A stretch of DNA of 64,000 nt, taken from Nocardia stercoris (GTDB lineage Bacteria > Actinomycetota > Actinomycetes > Mycobacteriales > Mycobacteriaceae). Below are positions 34,580-42,579 of this stretch, piece by piece. A program made the translations under genes and the position numbers. Location of the stretch: contig NZ_RFFH01000006.1 in the NCBI RefSeq assembly GCF_003696265.1, positions 1-64,000 of the forward strand, given 5' to 3'. Below the pieces are notes generated by a model. The model worked only from the letters and a program-made list of their open reading frames with translations. It was not told where the DNA came from and made no database searches. Within the stretch, counting starts at the first letter, position 1. Every line of letters starts with the position of its first letter.

Positions 34580-34596
34580 GGCCAACAACTGTTGAC
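34580..34596. promoter_or_regulatory. TetR operator, monooxygenase-proximal
   Basis: GGCCAACAACTGTTGAC is, on the opposite strand, GTCAACAGTTGTTGGCC. It differs in only one base from the site at 34624-34640, which lies in inverted orientation. Confidence 0.75.
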
Positions 34597-34623
34597 TTAA
34601 AGATAGGCTCGCCGCGATGGCAT

Positions 34624-34653
34624 GTCAACACTTGTTGGCCTACAGTTGTTGAC
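34624..34653. promoter_or_regulatory. TetR operators overlapping the tetR start
   Basis: GTCAACACTTGTTGGCC (34624-34640) is followed by a half-site, ACAGTTGTTGAC (34642-34653), touching the regulator's ATG. With the site at 34580 this makes at least two full operators plus a partial one in 105 bp. Confidence 0.7.
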
Positions 34654-35232
34654 ATGACCGACGCACCCCGCCGTTCCGACGCGACCCGCGCCGCGATCCT
34701 CGACGCCGCCCGCAAACGATTCGCCGAGGACGGCTTCCGCAAGGCCACGATCCGGGCGATCGCCGCCGACGCCGGTATCGATCCGTCGATGGTGATGCGG
34801 TACTACGGCAACAAGGACGGCCTGTTCGCTGCCGCCGTCGACGTCCGCCTCGACCTGCCGCAACTCGACCCGGCGAACGGTTCGATGGGTGAGGTCCTGG
34901 TCGGCCACTTCCTGCGCCTCTGGGAACAGCCCCCCACCGACGAGATCGTGCTGACCCTGCTGCGCACCGCGGTGATCGACGATTCGGCGACCGAACGAGT
35001 CCGCACCCTGTTCGCCGAACAGGTGCTGCCGGCCGCACTGAGCGTCGGCGACCCCCGCGACGCACCCCATCGCGCCGGGCTCGTGGCCAGCCAGCTGCTC
35101 GGAATCGCGTTGTGCCGCTATATCTTGCGACTGCCACCCGTGGTGGCCCTCACCGCCGAGCAATTGATCGCCGACATCGGACCGACCATCCAGCGCTATC
35201 TGACCGACTCGCCGGCCACAGCCGGCGCTTGA
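34654..35232 (+). CDS. TetR family transcriptional regulator
   Basis: A 192-residue repressor with a TetR helix-turn-helix (DAARKRFAEDGFRKATIRAI, then AGIDPSMVMRYYGNKDGLFA) and a C-terminal domain of the TetR_C type. ATG 34654 is directly preceded by operator DNA without a ribosome binding site. A -10-like TACAGT 7 bp ahead suggests a leaderless transcript. It is divergent from the flavin monooxygenase and most likely represses both genes through the GTCAACA sites until a phenolic or similar ligand binds. Confidence 0.92.
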   Translation: MTDAPRRSDATRAAILDAARKRFAEDGFRKATIRAIAADAGIDPSMVMRYYGNKDGLFAAAVDVRLDLPQLDPANGSMGEVLVGHFLRLWEQPPTDEIVLTLLRTAVIDDSATERVRTLFAEQVLPAALSVGDPRDAPHRAGLVASQLLGIALCRYILRLPPVVALTAEQLIADIGPTIQRYLTDSPATAGA

Positions 35233-35242
35233 ACCCGCCCGC

Positions 35243-35262
35243 CCGAGCGCGGCGCCGCTCGG
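35243..35262 (+). terminator. Terminator-like hairpin after tetR
   Basis: CCGAGCG (35243-35249) pairs with CGCTCGG (35256-35262) around a 6-nt loop, 10 bp past the tetR stop codon. The rest of 35263-35438 contains only the AraC promoter region, with no motif that I can support. Confidence 0.5.
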
Positions 35263-35438
35263 CGCGCCGGACCCGAGATCCCGCGCGCCGGACCTGGCGC
35301 ACATGAGCCGGAATATGAGTCGCGCGAGCCGCTGTCATCGGTCAAGATCTACCGCACCGGGCAACCGGCACGACAGGACCGAATGCGACTTTCCGGAGCG
35401 ATATCCGGCGCATCCAGTGCTCGAGAGGAGAGCGCGCC

Positions 35439-36407
35439 GTGTACAGCACCCTGCTGGCGAACATGGTGATCGCGGCCGGCGGCGAGACCGGCGGGCGGCG
35501 GATCGCAACCGCGGCTGGCATCCCCGGCACCCTGCCGTCCAAGCAGATGATCACCAGCGAGCAGTACCACCGGCTGTGGGAGCTGGCCGAATACGAGTAC
35601 GACGTACCGGATCTCGCCTGGCACGTGGCGAACAGCCACCGCCCGGGCCTACTCGGCATGCAGGACTACCTGTTTCGCACCGGATCCACGATCCGCAGCG
35701 GATTGGCCGCCTGCGTAAGGCATTCCAGAGTGCTGACCACCAATCACGCTGCGCTGCAAGAGACCTACGCCGGCACCGAACCGGGTCAGACGACGGGCTA
35801 TCGGCTGGTCGACGGCGGCGGGCACGGCACCGATCTGGCGGCGGAGTTCTGGATCGGCCTGGCGGTGAAGCGATTACGGGAGGCGACCGGGGAACCGATC
35901 GTGCCCATGCACGTCACGCTGCGCAAGCGGCCGCCCCGTCGTCACCGCTACCTGTTCGACATCCTCGGCGACTGCCGGATCGACTTCGACGCTCCGGCAA
36001 TCACTTTCACCATCAAAGCCGAGGATCTCGACCGACCGCTGGTGACGGCCGATCCGATGCTGGCCGCCATTCTCGACAAGGCCGCCGCGGCGGTGCCGCC
36101 GGCCCCGGAGCGAGCGGTCGCCACGAATTGGCCCGACCGAGTGCAGGAGATCCTGTCGCACACCCTCGGAACCGGCGACTCCTCCCTGGAGGCGGTGGCC
36201 CGTCGGCTCGCGGTCGGACCCCGCACACTGCAACGCCGGCTCGCCGCGTCCGGTACGTCCTGGCGCTGCGAACTCGATCGCGCCCGCCGACTGCGCTGGG
36301 CCGAGAACGCCGACCGCAGTGGCGATGTCCGGGCCCGGCAACTCGGATATTCCGACGCCCGCGCCCTGCGCCGCGCCACCCGCCGCTGGACCGGCGCGGG
36401 AACATAG
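35439..36407 (+). CDS. AraC family regulator with OruR-type N-terminal domain
   Basis: A 322-residue regulator with an arabinose-binding-like N-terminal domain and a C-terminal AraC DNA-binding domain (about residues 230-320; LEAVARRLAVGPRTLQRRLA and RRLRWAENADRSGDV). The second helix-turn-helix is short and unusually Arg-rich (ARQLGYSDARALRRATRRW). GTG 35439 has GAGGAG upstream. Targets are unknown. The MarR gene starts 10 bp after it, so the two regulators are probably cotranscribed. Confidence 0.88.
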   Translation: MYSTLLANMVIAAGGETGGRRIATAAGIPGTLPSKQMITSEQYHRLWELAEYEYDVPDLAWHVANSHRPGLLGMQDYLFRTGSTIRSGLAACVRHSRVLTTNHAALQETYAGTEPGQTTGYRLVDGGGHGTDLAAEFWIGLAVKRLREATGEPIVPMHVTLRKRPPRRHRYLFDILGDCRIDFDAPAITFTIKAEDLDRPLVTADPMLAAILDKAAAAVPPAPERAVATNWPDRVQEILSHTLGTGDSSLEAVARRLAVGPRTLQRRLAASGTSWRCELDRARRLRWAENADRSGDVRARQLGYSDARALRRATRRWTGAGT

Positions 36408-36417
36408 AATCCACCGC

Positions 36418-36954
36418 ATGCCACCTTCTCACCCGCTGCGGCTCGACCCGATCGCGGAGGCCCATCGCCAGTGGACCGCGCACGGTTGGGACGAGGTAGC
36501 CGACGGGATGGCGGCGGTGACGTCGCTGGTGCGGGCGCAGCAGATCGTGATGGCACGGGTGGACGAGGCCCTGCGGCCCTCGGGTCTGACGTTTTCCCGC
36601 TACGAGTTGCTCATGCTGCTGAATTTCAGCAAGTCGGGCGCGCTGCCGATGGCGGTGGCGAGCGCCCGGCTGCAGGTGCACCCGACCAGTGTCACCAATA
36701 CGGTCGACCGGCTAGAGGCCGCGGAACTGGTTCGGCGCGTACCGCACCCCAGCGACCGGCGAGCCACCCTGATCGAAATCACCGATACCGGACGGGAGCT
36801 CGCGGCCACCACGACCGAGCAGCTCAATGCGCGGGTGTTCGCGAATCCGGGCCTGCCCCCGGCACGACTGCGGCTGCTGCTCGACCTGCTGGCGGAATTC
36901 CGCGCCGGCGCCGGCGACTTCGATTCGGGCGAATCACCCACGCACTGGGCGTGA
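36418..36954 (+). CDS. MarR family transcriptional regulator
   Basis: A 178-residue winged-helix regulator: N-terminal dimerisation helices, helix-turn-helix (LPMAVASARLQVHPTSVTNT), recognition segment VDRLEAAELVRRVPH and wing PSDRRATLIEITDTGRELA. ATG 36418 follows the AraC stop by 10 bp. No transporter or enzyme gene is adjacent on the same strand, so the ligand and target cannot be guessed; pairing of AraC and MarR genes is uncommon. Confidence 0.9.
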   Translation: MPPSHPLRLDPIAEAHRQWTAHGWDEVADGMAAVTSLVRAQQIVMARVDEALRPSGLTFSRYELLMLLNFSKSGALPMAVASARLQVHPTSVTNTVDRLEAAELVRRVPHPSDRRATLIEITDTGRELAATTTEQLNARVFANPGLPPARLRLLLDLLAEFRAGAGDFDSGESPTHWA

Positions 36955-37050
36955 TACACGTCACATTCGCGTCCGGCAGGTGGCCGAACAGCATCCACTC
37001 GGCGACATTCCAGCGCAACCGTCTTGGCATCGGCGGCCAAAAGGTTCACC

Positions 37051-38130
37051 ATGGAACGCATGGTGCTGGTCCTGGGGGTTTCCGCGGGCGCGGGAGGCGC
37101 GCGCGCGATGCTCACCCATTCCGATCAGCCCCACCTGCCCCCGATCGATCTGTGCGCGATTCCCAGGCGTGCCGGAGCGGGGGTGGAGGAACCGGTGTTC
37201 CAGGCCGTGCGGATGATGCGCCGCGCCGCCGCGCATCGAGACGAGTGCATCACCGGTATCGCCGTCACCACCCGCAGTTCGCTGCATGCCGACGCGATCC
37301 GCGACGCGGCCGGCCGTAGCCGCCTCACCATCGTCGACGAACCGCTCGCCCAGCTGCGCTACCTGCGCTTTTCGGGTCGGCTGCCCGATTCCGGCTCGGT
37401 CCTGCTCTACGATCTCGGCTCCTCGGGCCTCACCATCACCCAGGCCGACTGCCGCACCGACGCCATCCTGGGCAGCCGGCACAGCACGGTCCTCGGCGGC
37501 GACGGGCACGACGCGCTGCTGCGCTGGATGCTCGCCCGCGACGAGATCGAGATCGACAAGCCGCACAGCCGGCAACTGAAGGAGGCGCTGAGCTCCTCCC
37601 CCGTGCAGACCGTGATCGATCCGGTCACCGGCCGCCGGCGGGTGGTGACCCGCTGCGACTTCGACGATCTGGTGTCCGCGGGCCTGCACCATTCGGCGTC
37701 CTTCGTCCGGCAGCTCCTGGAGGAGACCGGTACGGCACCGGAGGCGGTGGTGTTCCTCGGCGGCTGTGTCCGCAACCCCGGCATCCGCAGCGCCCTCACC
37801 GATCTGCTCGATCTGCCGGTGATCTACGACCAGGAACCGGAAGTGGTGTCCGCCCGCGGCGCGGTCCTGATGGCGACGCCGCAGCCGACCGCCGCCCGGC
37901 TGATCCGAGGTGTACGGCTGGCGCCCATGTCGGCGCTGCGGGTCCGCCGTGCCGAGCCGGTCTCGCGCCGAAAGGTGGTGGCGGCCTTGGCTGTTACCGC
38001 TTCACTGGGCGCCACGGTCGCGGGATTGCTACTGACGGAACAGAATCCGGATCGTGCCGGACACCACGGCCAGATGCCGGCACCGGTGGAGATCGCCGGG
38101 ACCCCGTCGAACCCCGAGGGCCCCAAGTAG
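37051..38130 (+). CDS. Hsp70/actin-fold ATPase-like protein with C-terminal membrane helix
   Basis: The 359-residue protein resembles the nucleotide-binding domain of DnaK/FtsA-like ATPases: phosphate motif 1 is degenerate (VLVLGVSAGAGGARAML), phosphate motif 2 is SVLLYDLGSSGLTITQ and the adenosine motif is AVVFLGGCVRNPGIRSAL, ending with ARGAVLMA. There is no substrate-binding domain. A single membrane helix follows (about residues 312-334, VVAALAVTASLGATVAGLLL) and then a short Pro-rich external tail. The degenerate first motif raises doubt about ATPase activity. Function unknown. ATG 37051 has AAGG upstream. Confidence 0.75.
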   Translation: MERMVLVLGVSAGAGGARAMLTHSDQPHLPPIDLCAIPRRAGAGVEEPVFQAVRMMRRAAAHRDECITGIAVTTRSSLHADAIRDAAGRSRLTIVDEPLAQLRYLRFSGRLPDSGSVLLYDLGSSGLTITQADCRTDAILGSRHSTVLGGDGHDALLRWMLARDEIEIDKPHSRQLKEALSSSPVQTVIDPVTGRRRVVTRCDFDDLVSAGLHHSASFVRQLLEETGTAPEAVVFLGGCVRNPGIRSALTDLLDLPVIYDQEPEVVSARGAVLMATPQPTAARLIRGVRLAPMSALRVRRAEPVSRRKVVAALAVTASLGATVAGLLLTEQNPDRAGHHGQMPAPVEIAGTPSNPEGPK

Positions 38131-38176
38131 ATCCGCGTCCCGTCGATCCACGACGGCAGCCGCATCCGAGTCGCGC

Positions 38177-38683
38177 TCAGACGCCGTCGATGTCGAGGGT
38201 GGCCTGGAGCAGGGCCAGCGCCGCGGCGCACGGCTCGGGCGTCGCGCTGTGGTCGCGATTCTGCACCCACCAGGTGAGGGTGCCGGAGTCGGCGGCGGTG
38301 ACCGCGCAGCTGCCCGGGTCGCGCGGATCCCGCCAGTACATCGCCCCGAATCGCTTCAGGATCAGTTTGTCGGTCCGATAACCTTGCGCGGCAGCGACTT
38401 CGGAGTCGCGCAGCAGGGTGTCGTGCTGCAGCCAGGCATAGGTGAGGTCGGCGGTGCCGCCACCGGTGAAGGTGACCCGCCAGGTGCACACGGTGGGCGA
38501 GGTCTGCGGCGCGACGGTCGCGGCGAGCGCGGCGCCGATGTGGCTGTCGTCCAAGGGACCACAGCCGGACAGCAGGTTCGGGTCGACGGCGGCCCGCACC
38601 GGCGCCGGCGCGGACCCACCGGAACAGCCGGCGACCAGGCCGGCCGCCAGCAACGCGACCACTGCCGTGACTACGCTTCGCAC
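38177..38683 (-). CDS. DUF3558 lipoprotein
   Basis: A 168-residue predicted lipoprotein. The signal peptide SVVTAVVALLAAGLVAGC ends in the lipobox VAGC, and a DUF3558-like domain follows with conserved cysteines (SGCGPLDD, TVCTWRV, GSCAV, EPCAAAL). Family members are common in mycolata; some carry protein-folding or cell-envelope roles, but most are uncharacterised. GTG 38683 is chosen because it starts the signal peptide; the frame stays open to 38830. It lies 4 bp after a paralogue. Confidence 0.82.
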   Translation of the reverse strand: MRSVVTAVVALLAAGLVAGCSGGSAPAPVRAAVDPNLLSGCGPLDDSHIGAALAATVAPQTSPTVCTWRVTFTGGGTADLTYAWLQHDTLLRDSEVAAAQGYRTDKLILKRFGAMYWRDPRDPGSCAVTAADSGTLTWWVQNRDHSATPEPCAAALALLQATLDIDGV

Positions 38684-38687
38684 GATG

Positions 38688-39209
38688 TCAGCCTGCCTTG
38701 GCCAGGGTCGCCGCGGCGAGCCGGGGCAGCGCCGCGCACGGGGAGCCCGCAGCCGCCGCACCCGCGGTGACGGTCCAGTCGATGAAGTCCCCGCCGCCGG
38801 AACCGGCCGCGATCTCACAGCCCTGCGCACCGGACCAGGTGAACCCCGGGTGCCCGGCGATCCGCACGTCGACGGCCGGTCCGAGCGTGACCTGGTCCCG
38901 GCGTTCGGTCAGCGAGCTGCCGCGGAACCAGGCGAACACCACGGCGTAGCCGCCACCGCCGGTCTCCCAGCCGCAGCGCAGCGGATTGGCCGCCACCTGC
39001 CGCAGCCCGGGCAGCCCCAACATGCCGGACAGATCGTCCTCGGTCATGGCCGCACACTGCGGAAAGTTCAGCGGCGCACCGGAATCCGCCGGCGCGGGCG
39101 CCGCCGAGGTGGCGGCCGGCCGATCCGCCGTACCGCCGCACCCGGCCGCCGTCACCCCGACCGCGAAGGTGGCCGTCGCCACCGCAACCCGCTTCCACAC
39201 CCGGCCCAC
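38688..39209 (-). CDS. DUF3558 lipoprotein (paralogue of the next gene)
   Basis: A 173-residue predicted lipoprotein with signal peptide VAVATATFAVGVTAAGC (lipobox TAAGC) and a DUF3558 domain holding paired cysteines (FPQCAAM, LRCGWET, QGCEIAA, SPCAALP). It shares layout and Cys positions with the gene at 38177, so the pair arose by tandem duplication and then diverged. It begins the two-gene unit and lies 7 bp from the enoyl-CoA hydratase stop, so it may also be read from the upstream minus-strand genes. Confidence 0.85.
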   Translation of the reverse strand: MGRVWKRVAVATATFAVGVTAAGCGGTADRPAATSAAPAPADSGAPLNFPQCAAMTEDDLSGMLGLPGLRQVAANPLRCGWETGGGGYAVVFAWFRGSSLTERRDQVTLGPAVDVRIAGHPGFTWSGAQGCEIAAGSGGGDFIDWTVTAGAAAAGSPCAALPRLAAATLAKAG

Positions 39210-39216
39210 GCTACCG

Positions 39217-39993
39217 TCAGCGGTGCTTGAACTCCGGTGCCCGCTTGCCGACGAACGCGGCCATGCCTTCCTTCTGGTCCTCGGTCGCGAACAGCGAGTG
39301 GAACACCCGGCGCTCGAAGCGCAGGCCCTCGCTCAGCGTCAGTTCGTAGGACCGCTCGACCGCCTCCTTGGCGATCATCACGGCGGGCAGCGAGTAGCCG
39401 GCGATGGTCTCGGCCACTTCGAGCGCGGTGGCGATCAGTTCGGCGGCGGGCACGATGCGCGCGACCAGACCGGCCCGTTCTGCCTCCTCGGCGCCCATGT
39501 TGCGGCCGGTGAGGATCAGGTCCATGGCCTTGGCCTTGCCGATCGCGCGGGTGAGCCGCTGGGAGCCGCCCATGCCGGGGATGACACCGAGCTTGATCTC
39601 GGGCTGCCCGAAGGTGGCGTTGTCGGCGGCGATCAGGATGTCGCACATCATGGCCAGTTCGCAGCCACCGCCGAGCGCGTAGCCCGCGACGGCCGCGATC
39701 AGCGGCTTGCGGAACGCGGCGACCTGCTCGTAGCCGGCGAAGAAGTCGGCCAGGAACATGTCCATGTAGGACTTGTCGGCCATCTCCTTGATGTCGGCGC
39801 CGGCCGCGAAGGCCCGCTCGGATCCGGTGAGCACGACCGCGCCGACCCCGTCGTCACTCTCCAACTCCTGCAGCGCTGCCCGAAGGTCGGCCAGGACCTG
39901 CGAGTTCAGTGCGTTGAGCGCCTTCGGCCGGTTCAGCGTGATCAGCGCGACGCGCCCCTTGCGCTCGAGCAGAATGGTCTCGAAGTCGGTCAC
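39217..39993 (-). CDS. Enoyl-CoA hydratase
   Basis: Crotonase-fold enzyme (258 residues) that adds water to trans-2-enoyl-CoA. The oxyanion-hole segments FAAGADIKEMADKSY and GYALGGGCELAMMCD are intact, and catalytic glutamates lie at the GGGCE and QPEIKLGVIPGMGG positions. It is closest to mycobacterial EchA8-type hydratases. In this context it can supply the methacrylyl-CoA hydration step of valine breakdown. GTG 39993 has AAAGGGA nine bases ahead. It is 144 bp from the hydrolase gene, on the same strand. Confidence 0.93.
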   Translation of the reverse strand: MTDFETILLERKGRVALITLNRPKALNALNSQVLADLRAALQELESDDGVGAVVLTGSERAFAAGADIKEMADKSYMDMFLADFFAGYEQVAAFRKPLIAAVAGYALGGGCELAMMCDILIAADNATFGQPEIKLGVIPGMGGSQRLTRAIGKAKAMDLILTGRNMGAEEAERAGLVARIVPAAELIATALEVAETIAGYSLPAVMIAKEAVERSYELTLSEGLRFERRVFHSLFATEDQKEGMAAFVGKRAPEFKHR

Positions 39994-40137
39994 AGTGGGT
40001 GTCCCTTTCTCACATGTTTCGCCGGCCGTACACCGGTGACGATAGCGGAGACCGGGCCCGTACCCGCCGTAGCGGACGCGGCCCCGGGACCCGGAACCGC
40101 AGCTGATCGGCGGGCCGGGCGCGTGCTGCGGGGCAGG

Positions 40138-41202
40138 TCAGCCGAGGTTCAGTTCGTCCGGTCCGAGATCGGCGAAATAGGGGGCGATGTCGGATTCGGT
40201 GACGTCGGCCAGGGTGCGGGGGGACCATTGCGGGTTGCGGTCCTTGTCGATCACCTGGGCGCGGATGCCCTCGACCAGGTCGTGGGTACGCAGGGCGGCG
40301 ACCGAGGTGCGGTACTCCTGGTTCAGGACCGCTTCCAGGGTGGGCAGTTCGCGGGCGGCGCGCAGGGCGCGCAGCGTGACCTTCAGTGCCACCGGGGATT
40401 TCGACAGCACGTCGGCGGCGGCCTGGCGCGCCGCGGGGTTCTCGTGCGCACGCAGCCGGGCGACGATCTCCTCCACGGTGTCGGCGTTGTAGCAGGCGTC
40501 GATCCAATCCTGCTGGGCGACAAGGTCGGAGGCGGGGGCGGTGGTGGCGAACTTGGCGATCGCGATATCGGGTTCGGTGGTGGCCAGTGCCTCGATCAGC
40601 GCCGGAATGTGTTCCGCCGGAACGAAATAGTCGGCGAAGCCGGCCGCGATGGCGTCACCGGCGGACATCCGCGCGGTGGTCAGGGCGACGTGGGTGCCGA
40701 TCTCGTTGTGGCCGTCCGGGCCGCCGGTGCGCGCGAGCAGATAGGTCCCGCCGACGTCGGGGACGAAACCGATTCCGGTCTCGGGCATTCCGACCTTCGA
40801 GCGTTCGGTGACGATGCGGTGGCTGCCGTGTCCGGACAGGCCCACACCGCCACCCATCACGATGCCGTCCATGACCACCACGTACGGCTTCGGGTAGCCG
40901 CCGATCAGCGCATTGAGGATGTACTCGTCGCGCCAGAACTCGCCGGACGGCGAATGCGCGCCGCCCACACCGCTTTTCGCGTCATTATGGATGGCGACGA
41001 TATCGCCGCCGGCGCACAGACCGCGCTCCCCCGCTCCGGTCACCACGACGGTGCGGACCGCGTCGTCGTCCGCCCACGCGCGCAGCGCGGCCAGAATCGC
41101 CAGCGCCATCGGATGATTGAGCGCGTTGATGGCCTTGGGCCGGTTCAGGGTGATCAACCCCAGCCCGTCGCGGGTCTCGATCAAGACTTCGGCGTCGCTC
41201 AT
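40138..41202 (-). CDS. 3-hydroxyisobutyryl-CoA hydrolase
   Basis: HIBCH-type crotonase-fold thioesterase (354 residues) releasing 3-hydroxyisobutyrate in valine degradation. It has the family motif GAGERGLCAGGDIVAIH, DGIVMGGGVGLSGHGSHRI, the catalytic Glu region MPETGIGFVPDVGGTYLLAR and the C-terminal RNPQWSPRTLADV typical of this subgroup and absent from hydratases. The ATG overlaps the stop of the acyl-CoA dehydrogenase (TGATG), so the two are coupled. Confidence 0.94.
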   Translation of the reverse strand: MSDAEVLIETRDGLGLITLNRPKAINALNHPMALAILAALRAWADDDAVRTVVVTGAGERGLCAGGDIVAIHNDAKSGVGGAHSPSGEFWRDEYILNALIGGYPKPYVVVMDGIVMGGGVGLSGHGSHRIVTERSKVGMPETGIGFVPDVGGTYLLARTGGPDGHNEIGTHVALTTARMSAGDAIAAGFADYFVPAEHIPALIEALATTEPDIAIAKFATTAPASDLVAQQDWIDACYNADTVEEIVARLRAHENPAARQAAADVLSKSPVALKVTLRALRAARELPTLEAVLNQEYRTSVAALRTHDLVEGIRAQVIDKDRNPQWSPRTLADVTESDIAPYFADLGPDELNLG

Positions 41203-42347
41203 CAGGATGCTCCTACCACTGCGCGGGCGACGACCACCCGCATGATCTCGTTGGTGCCTTCGAGGATCTGGTGCACACGCAGATCCCGGACGATCTTCTC
41301 CAAGCCGTATTCGGTCAGGTAGCCGTACCCACCGTGCAACTGCAGCGCCTGGTTCGCCACCTCGAACCCGGCGTCGGTGCCGAACCGCTTCGCCATGGCA
41401 CACAGTTCGACCGCGTCGGGTGCGCCGGCGTCGAGCGCGGCGGCGGCCCGCCACAGCAGGGTGCGTGCCGCTTCCAGCGACGTGCGCATGTCGGCGAGCC
41501 GGAACTGCAGAGCTTGGTTGTCCAGCAACGGTTTTCCGAACGCGGCGCGTTCCCGCAGGTAGGGCACGGTCCGTTCGAGCGCTGCCTGCGCGCCGCCGAC
41601 CGAGCAGGCGGCGATGTTGAGCCGGCCGCCGTTGAGGCCGTGCATGGCGATCCGGAAGCCGTCACCCTCGGCGCCGAGCCGGTTGGCGACCGGCACCCGG
41701 GCACCGGTGAGGATCACCTGCCGGGTGGGTTGGGCGTTCCAGCCCATCTTCTTCTCGTTCGGCCCCACCGTCAGGCCGGGGGTGTCGGCGGGCACGATCA
41801 GCGCGGAGATGCCGCGGGCACCGGACGCGTCGTCGCCGGTGCGGACCATCATGACGTAGACGTCGGTCGAGCCGGCACCGGAGATGAACTGTTTGGTCCC
41901 GTCGAGGATGTAGTCCTCGCCGTCGCGGATCGCGCGGGTGGTCAGGGCCGCCGCGTCGGATCCGGCGCCCGGTTCGGTGAGGGCGTAGGAGGCCAGCAGG
42001 TCCATCGAGGTGAGGCCGAGCAGCCAGCGTTCGCGCTGCGCGTCGGTGCCGTAGGCGTCGATCATCCAGGTGGCCATGTTGTGGATGGAGATGTAGGCGG
42101 CGATCGCGGGGCAGCCGGTGGCGAGTTGTTCGAAGATCCGTACCGCGTCCAGCCGGCGCAGCCCGGAGCCGCCGCCGTCCTCGCGGACGTAGATGCCGCC
42201 CAGGCCGAGACCGCCGGCCTTGCGCAGGACGTCGATCGGGAAGTGTTTGCGCTCGTCCCAGTCCAGCGCGTTCGGTGCGAGGTACTCGTCGGCGAACCCG
42301 CGGGCGGTGTCGCGGATCGCGGCCTCGACCTCGTCGAGTACGAACAT
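41202..42347 (-). CDS. Acyl-CoA dehydrogenase, probably isobutyryl-CoA dehydrogenase
   Basis: A 381-residue flavin enzyme with family motifs YALTEPGAGSDAAAL (FAD and substrate binding), FGKPLLDNQALQFRLADM, QALQLHGGYGYLTEYGLEKI and the end RDLRVHQILEGTNEIMRVVV. The catalytic Glu lies in this last region (GLEK or EGTNE). Followed by HIBCH and enoyl-CoA hydratase, it probably oxidises isobutyryl-CoA to methacrylyl-CoA. ATG 42347 is chosen as family-like (MFVLDEVEAAIRDTARGF); upstream codons overlap the control region. It is divergent from icmF. Confidence 0.92.
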   Translation of the reverse strand: MFVLDEVEAAIRDTARGFADEYLAPNALDWDERKHFPIDVLRKAGGLGLGGIYVREDGGGSGLRRLDAVRIFEQLATGCPAIAAYISIHNMATWMIDAYGTDAQRERWLLGLTSMDLLASYALTEPGAGSDAAALTTRAIRDGEDYILDGTKQFISGAGSTDVYVMMVRTGDDASGARGISALIVPADTPGLTVGPNEKKMGWNAQPTRQVILTGARVPVANRLGAEGDGFRIAMHGLNGGRLNIAACSVGGAQAALERTVPYLRERAAFGKPLLDNQALQFRLADMRTSLEAARTLLWRAAAALDAGAPDAVELCAMAKRFGTDAGFEVANQALQLHGGYGYLTEYGLEKIVRDLRVHQILEGTNEIMRVVVARAVVGAS

Positions 42348-42408
42348 GCTCAGTCCAGATCTTGTCGGGCGCGGTACGGAGACCGCACGGTACGCGGTCA
42401 TCATAATG

Positions 42409-42420
42409 TCGGACATCCAA
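42409..42420. promoter_or_regulatory. Operator candidate, acyl-CoA dehydrogenase side
   Basis: TCGGACATCCAA, whose complement TTGGATGTCCGA matches the palindrome at 42493 at 10 of 12 positions. It lies 62 bp upstream of the dehydrogenase start. Confidence 0.55.
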
Positions 42421-42492
42421 CTATCTCGACTCGGGCAAGTGTGATTGCGGCCACCGATCACGAGCCACGTGCCGGGGATCACAGTAGAATGG

Positions 42493-42504
42493 TTGGACGT
42501 CCAA
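42493..42504. promoter_or_regulatory. Palindromic operator candidate, icmF side
   Basis: TTGGACGTCCAA is a perfect 12-bp palindrome 76 bp upstream of icmF. With the related site at 42409 it suggests joint control of both divergent units by one dimeric regulator, which is not encoded next to them. Confidence 0.6.
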
Positions 42505-42579
42505 ATATTGGGCGACAATCCATTATGTCCGGATCTCCGGCCGAGCCCGGAACCGGCGTCGCTGCGGCGGAGGGCAATC

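Noticed and set aside
42445..42579. Longer icmF start at 42445
   Set aside because: It would place coding sequence across the operator TTGGACGTCCAA, and the 45 extra residues have no IcmF similarity; ATG 42580 has a strong ribosome binding site.
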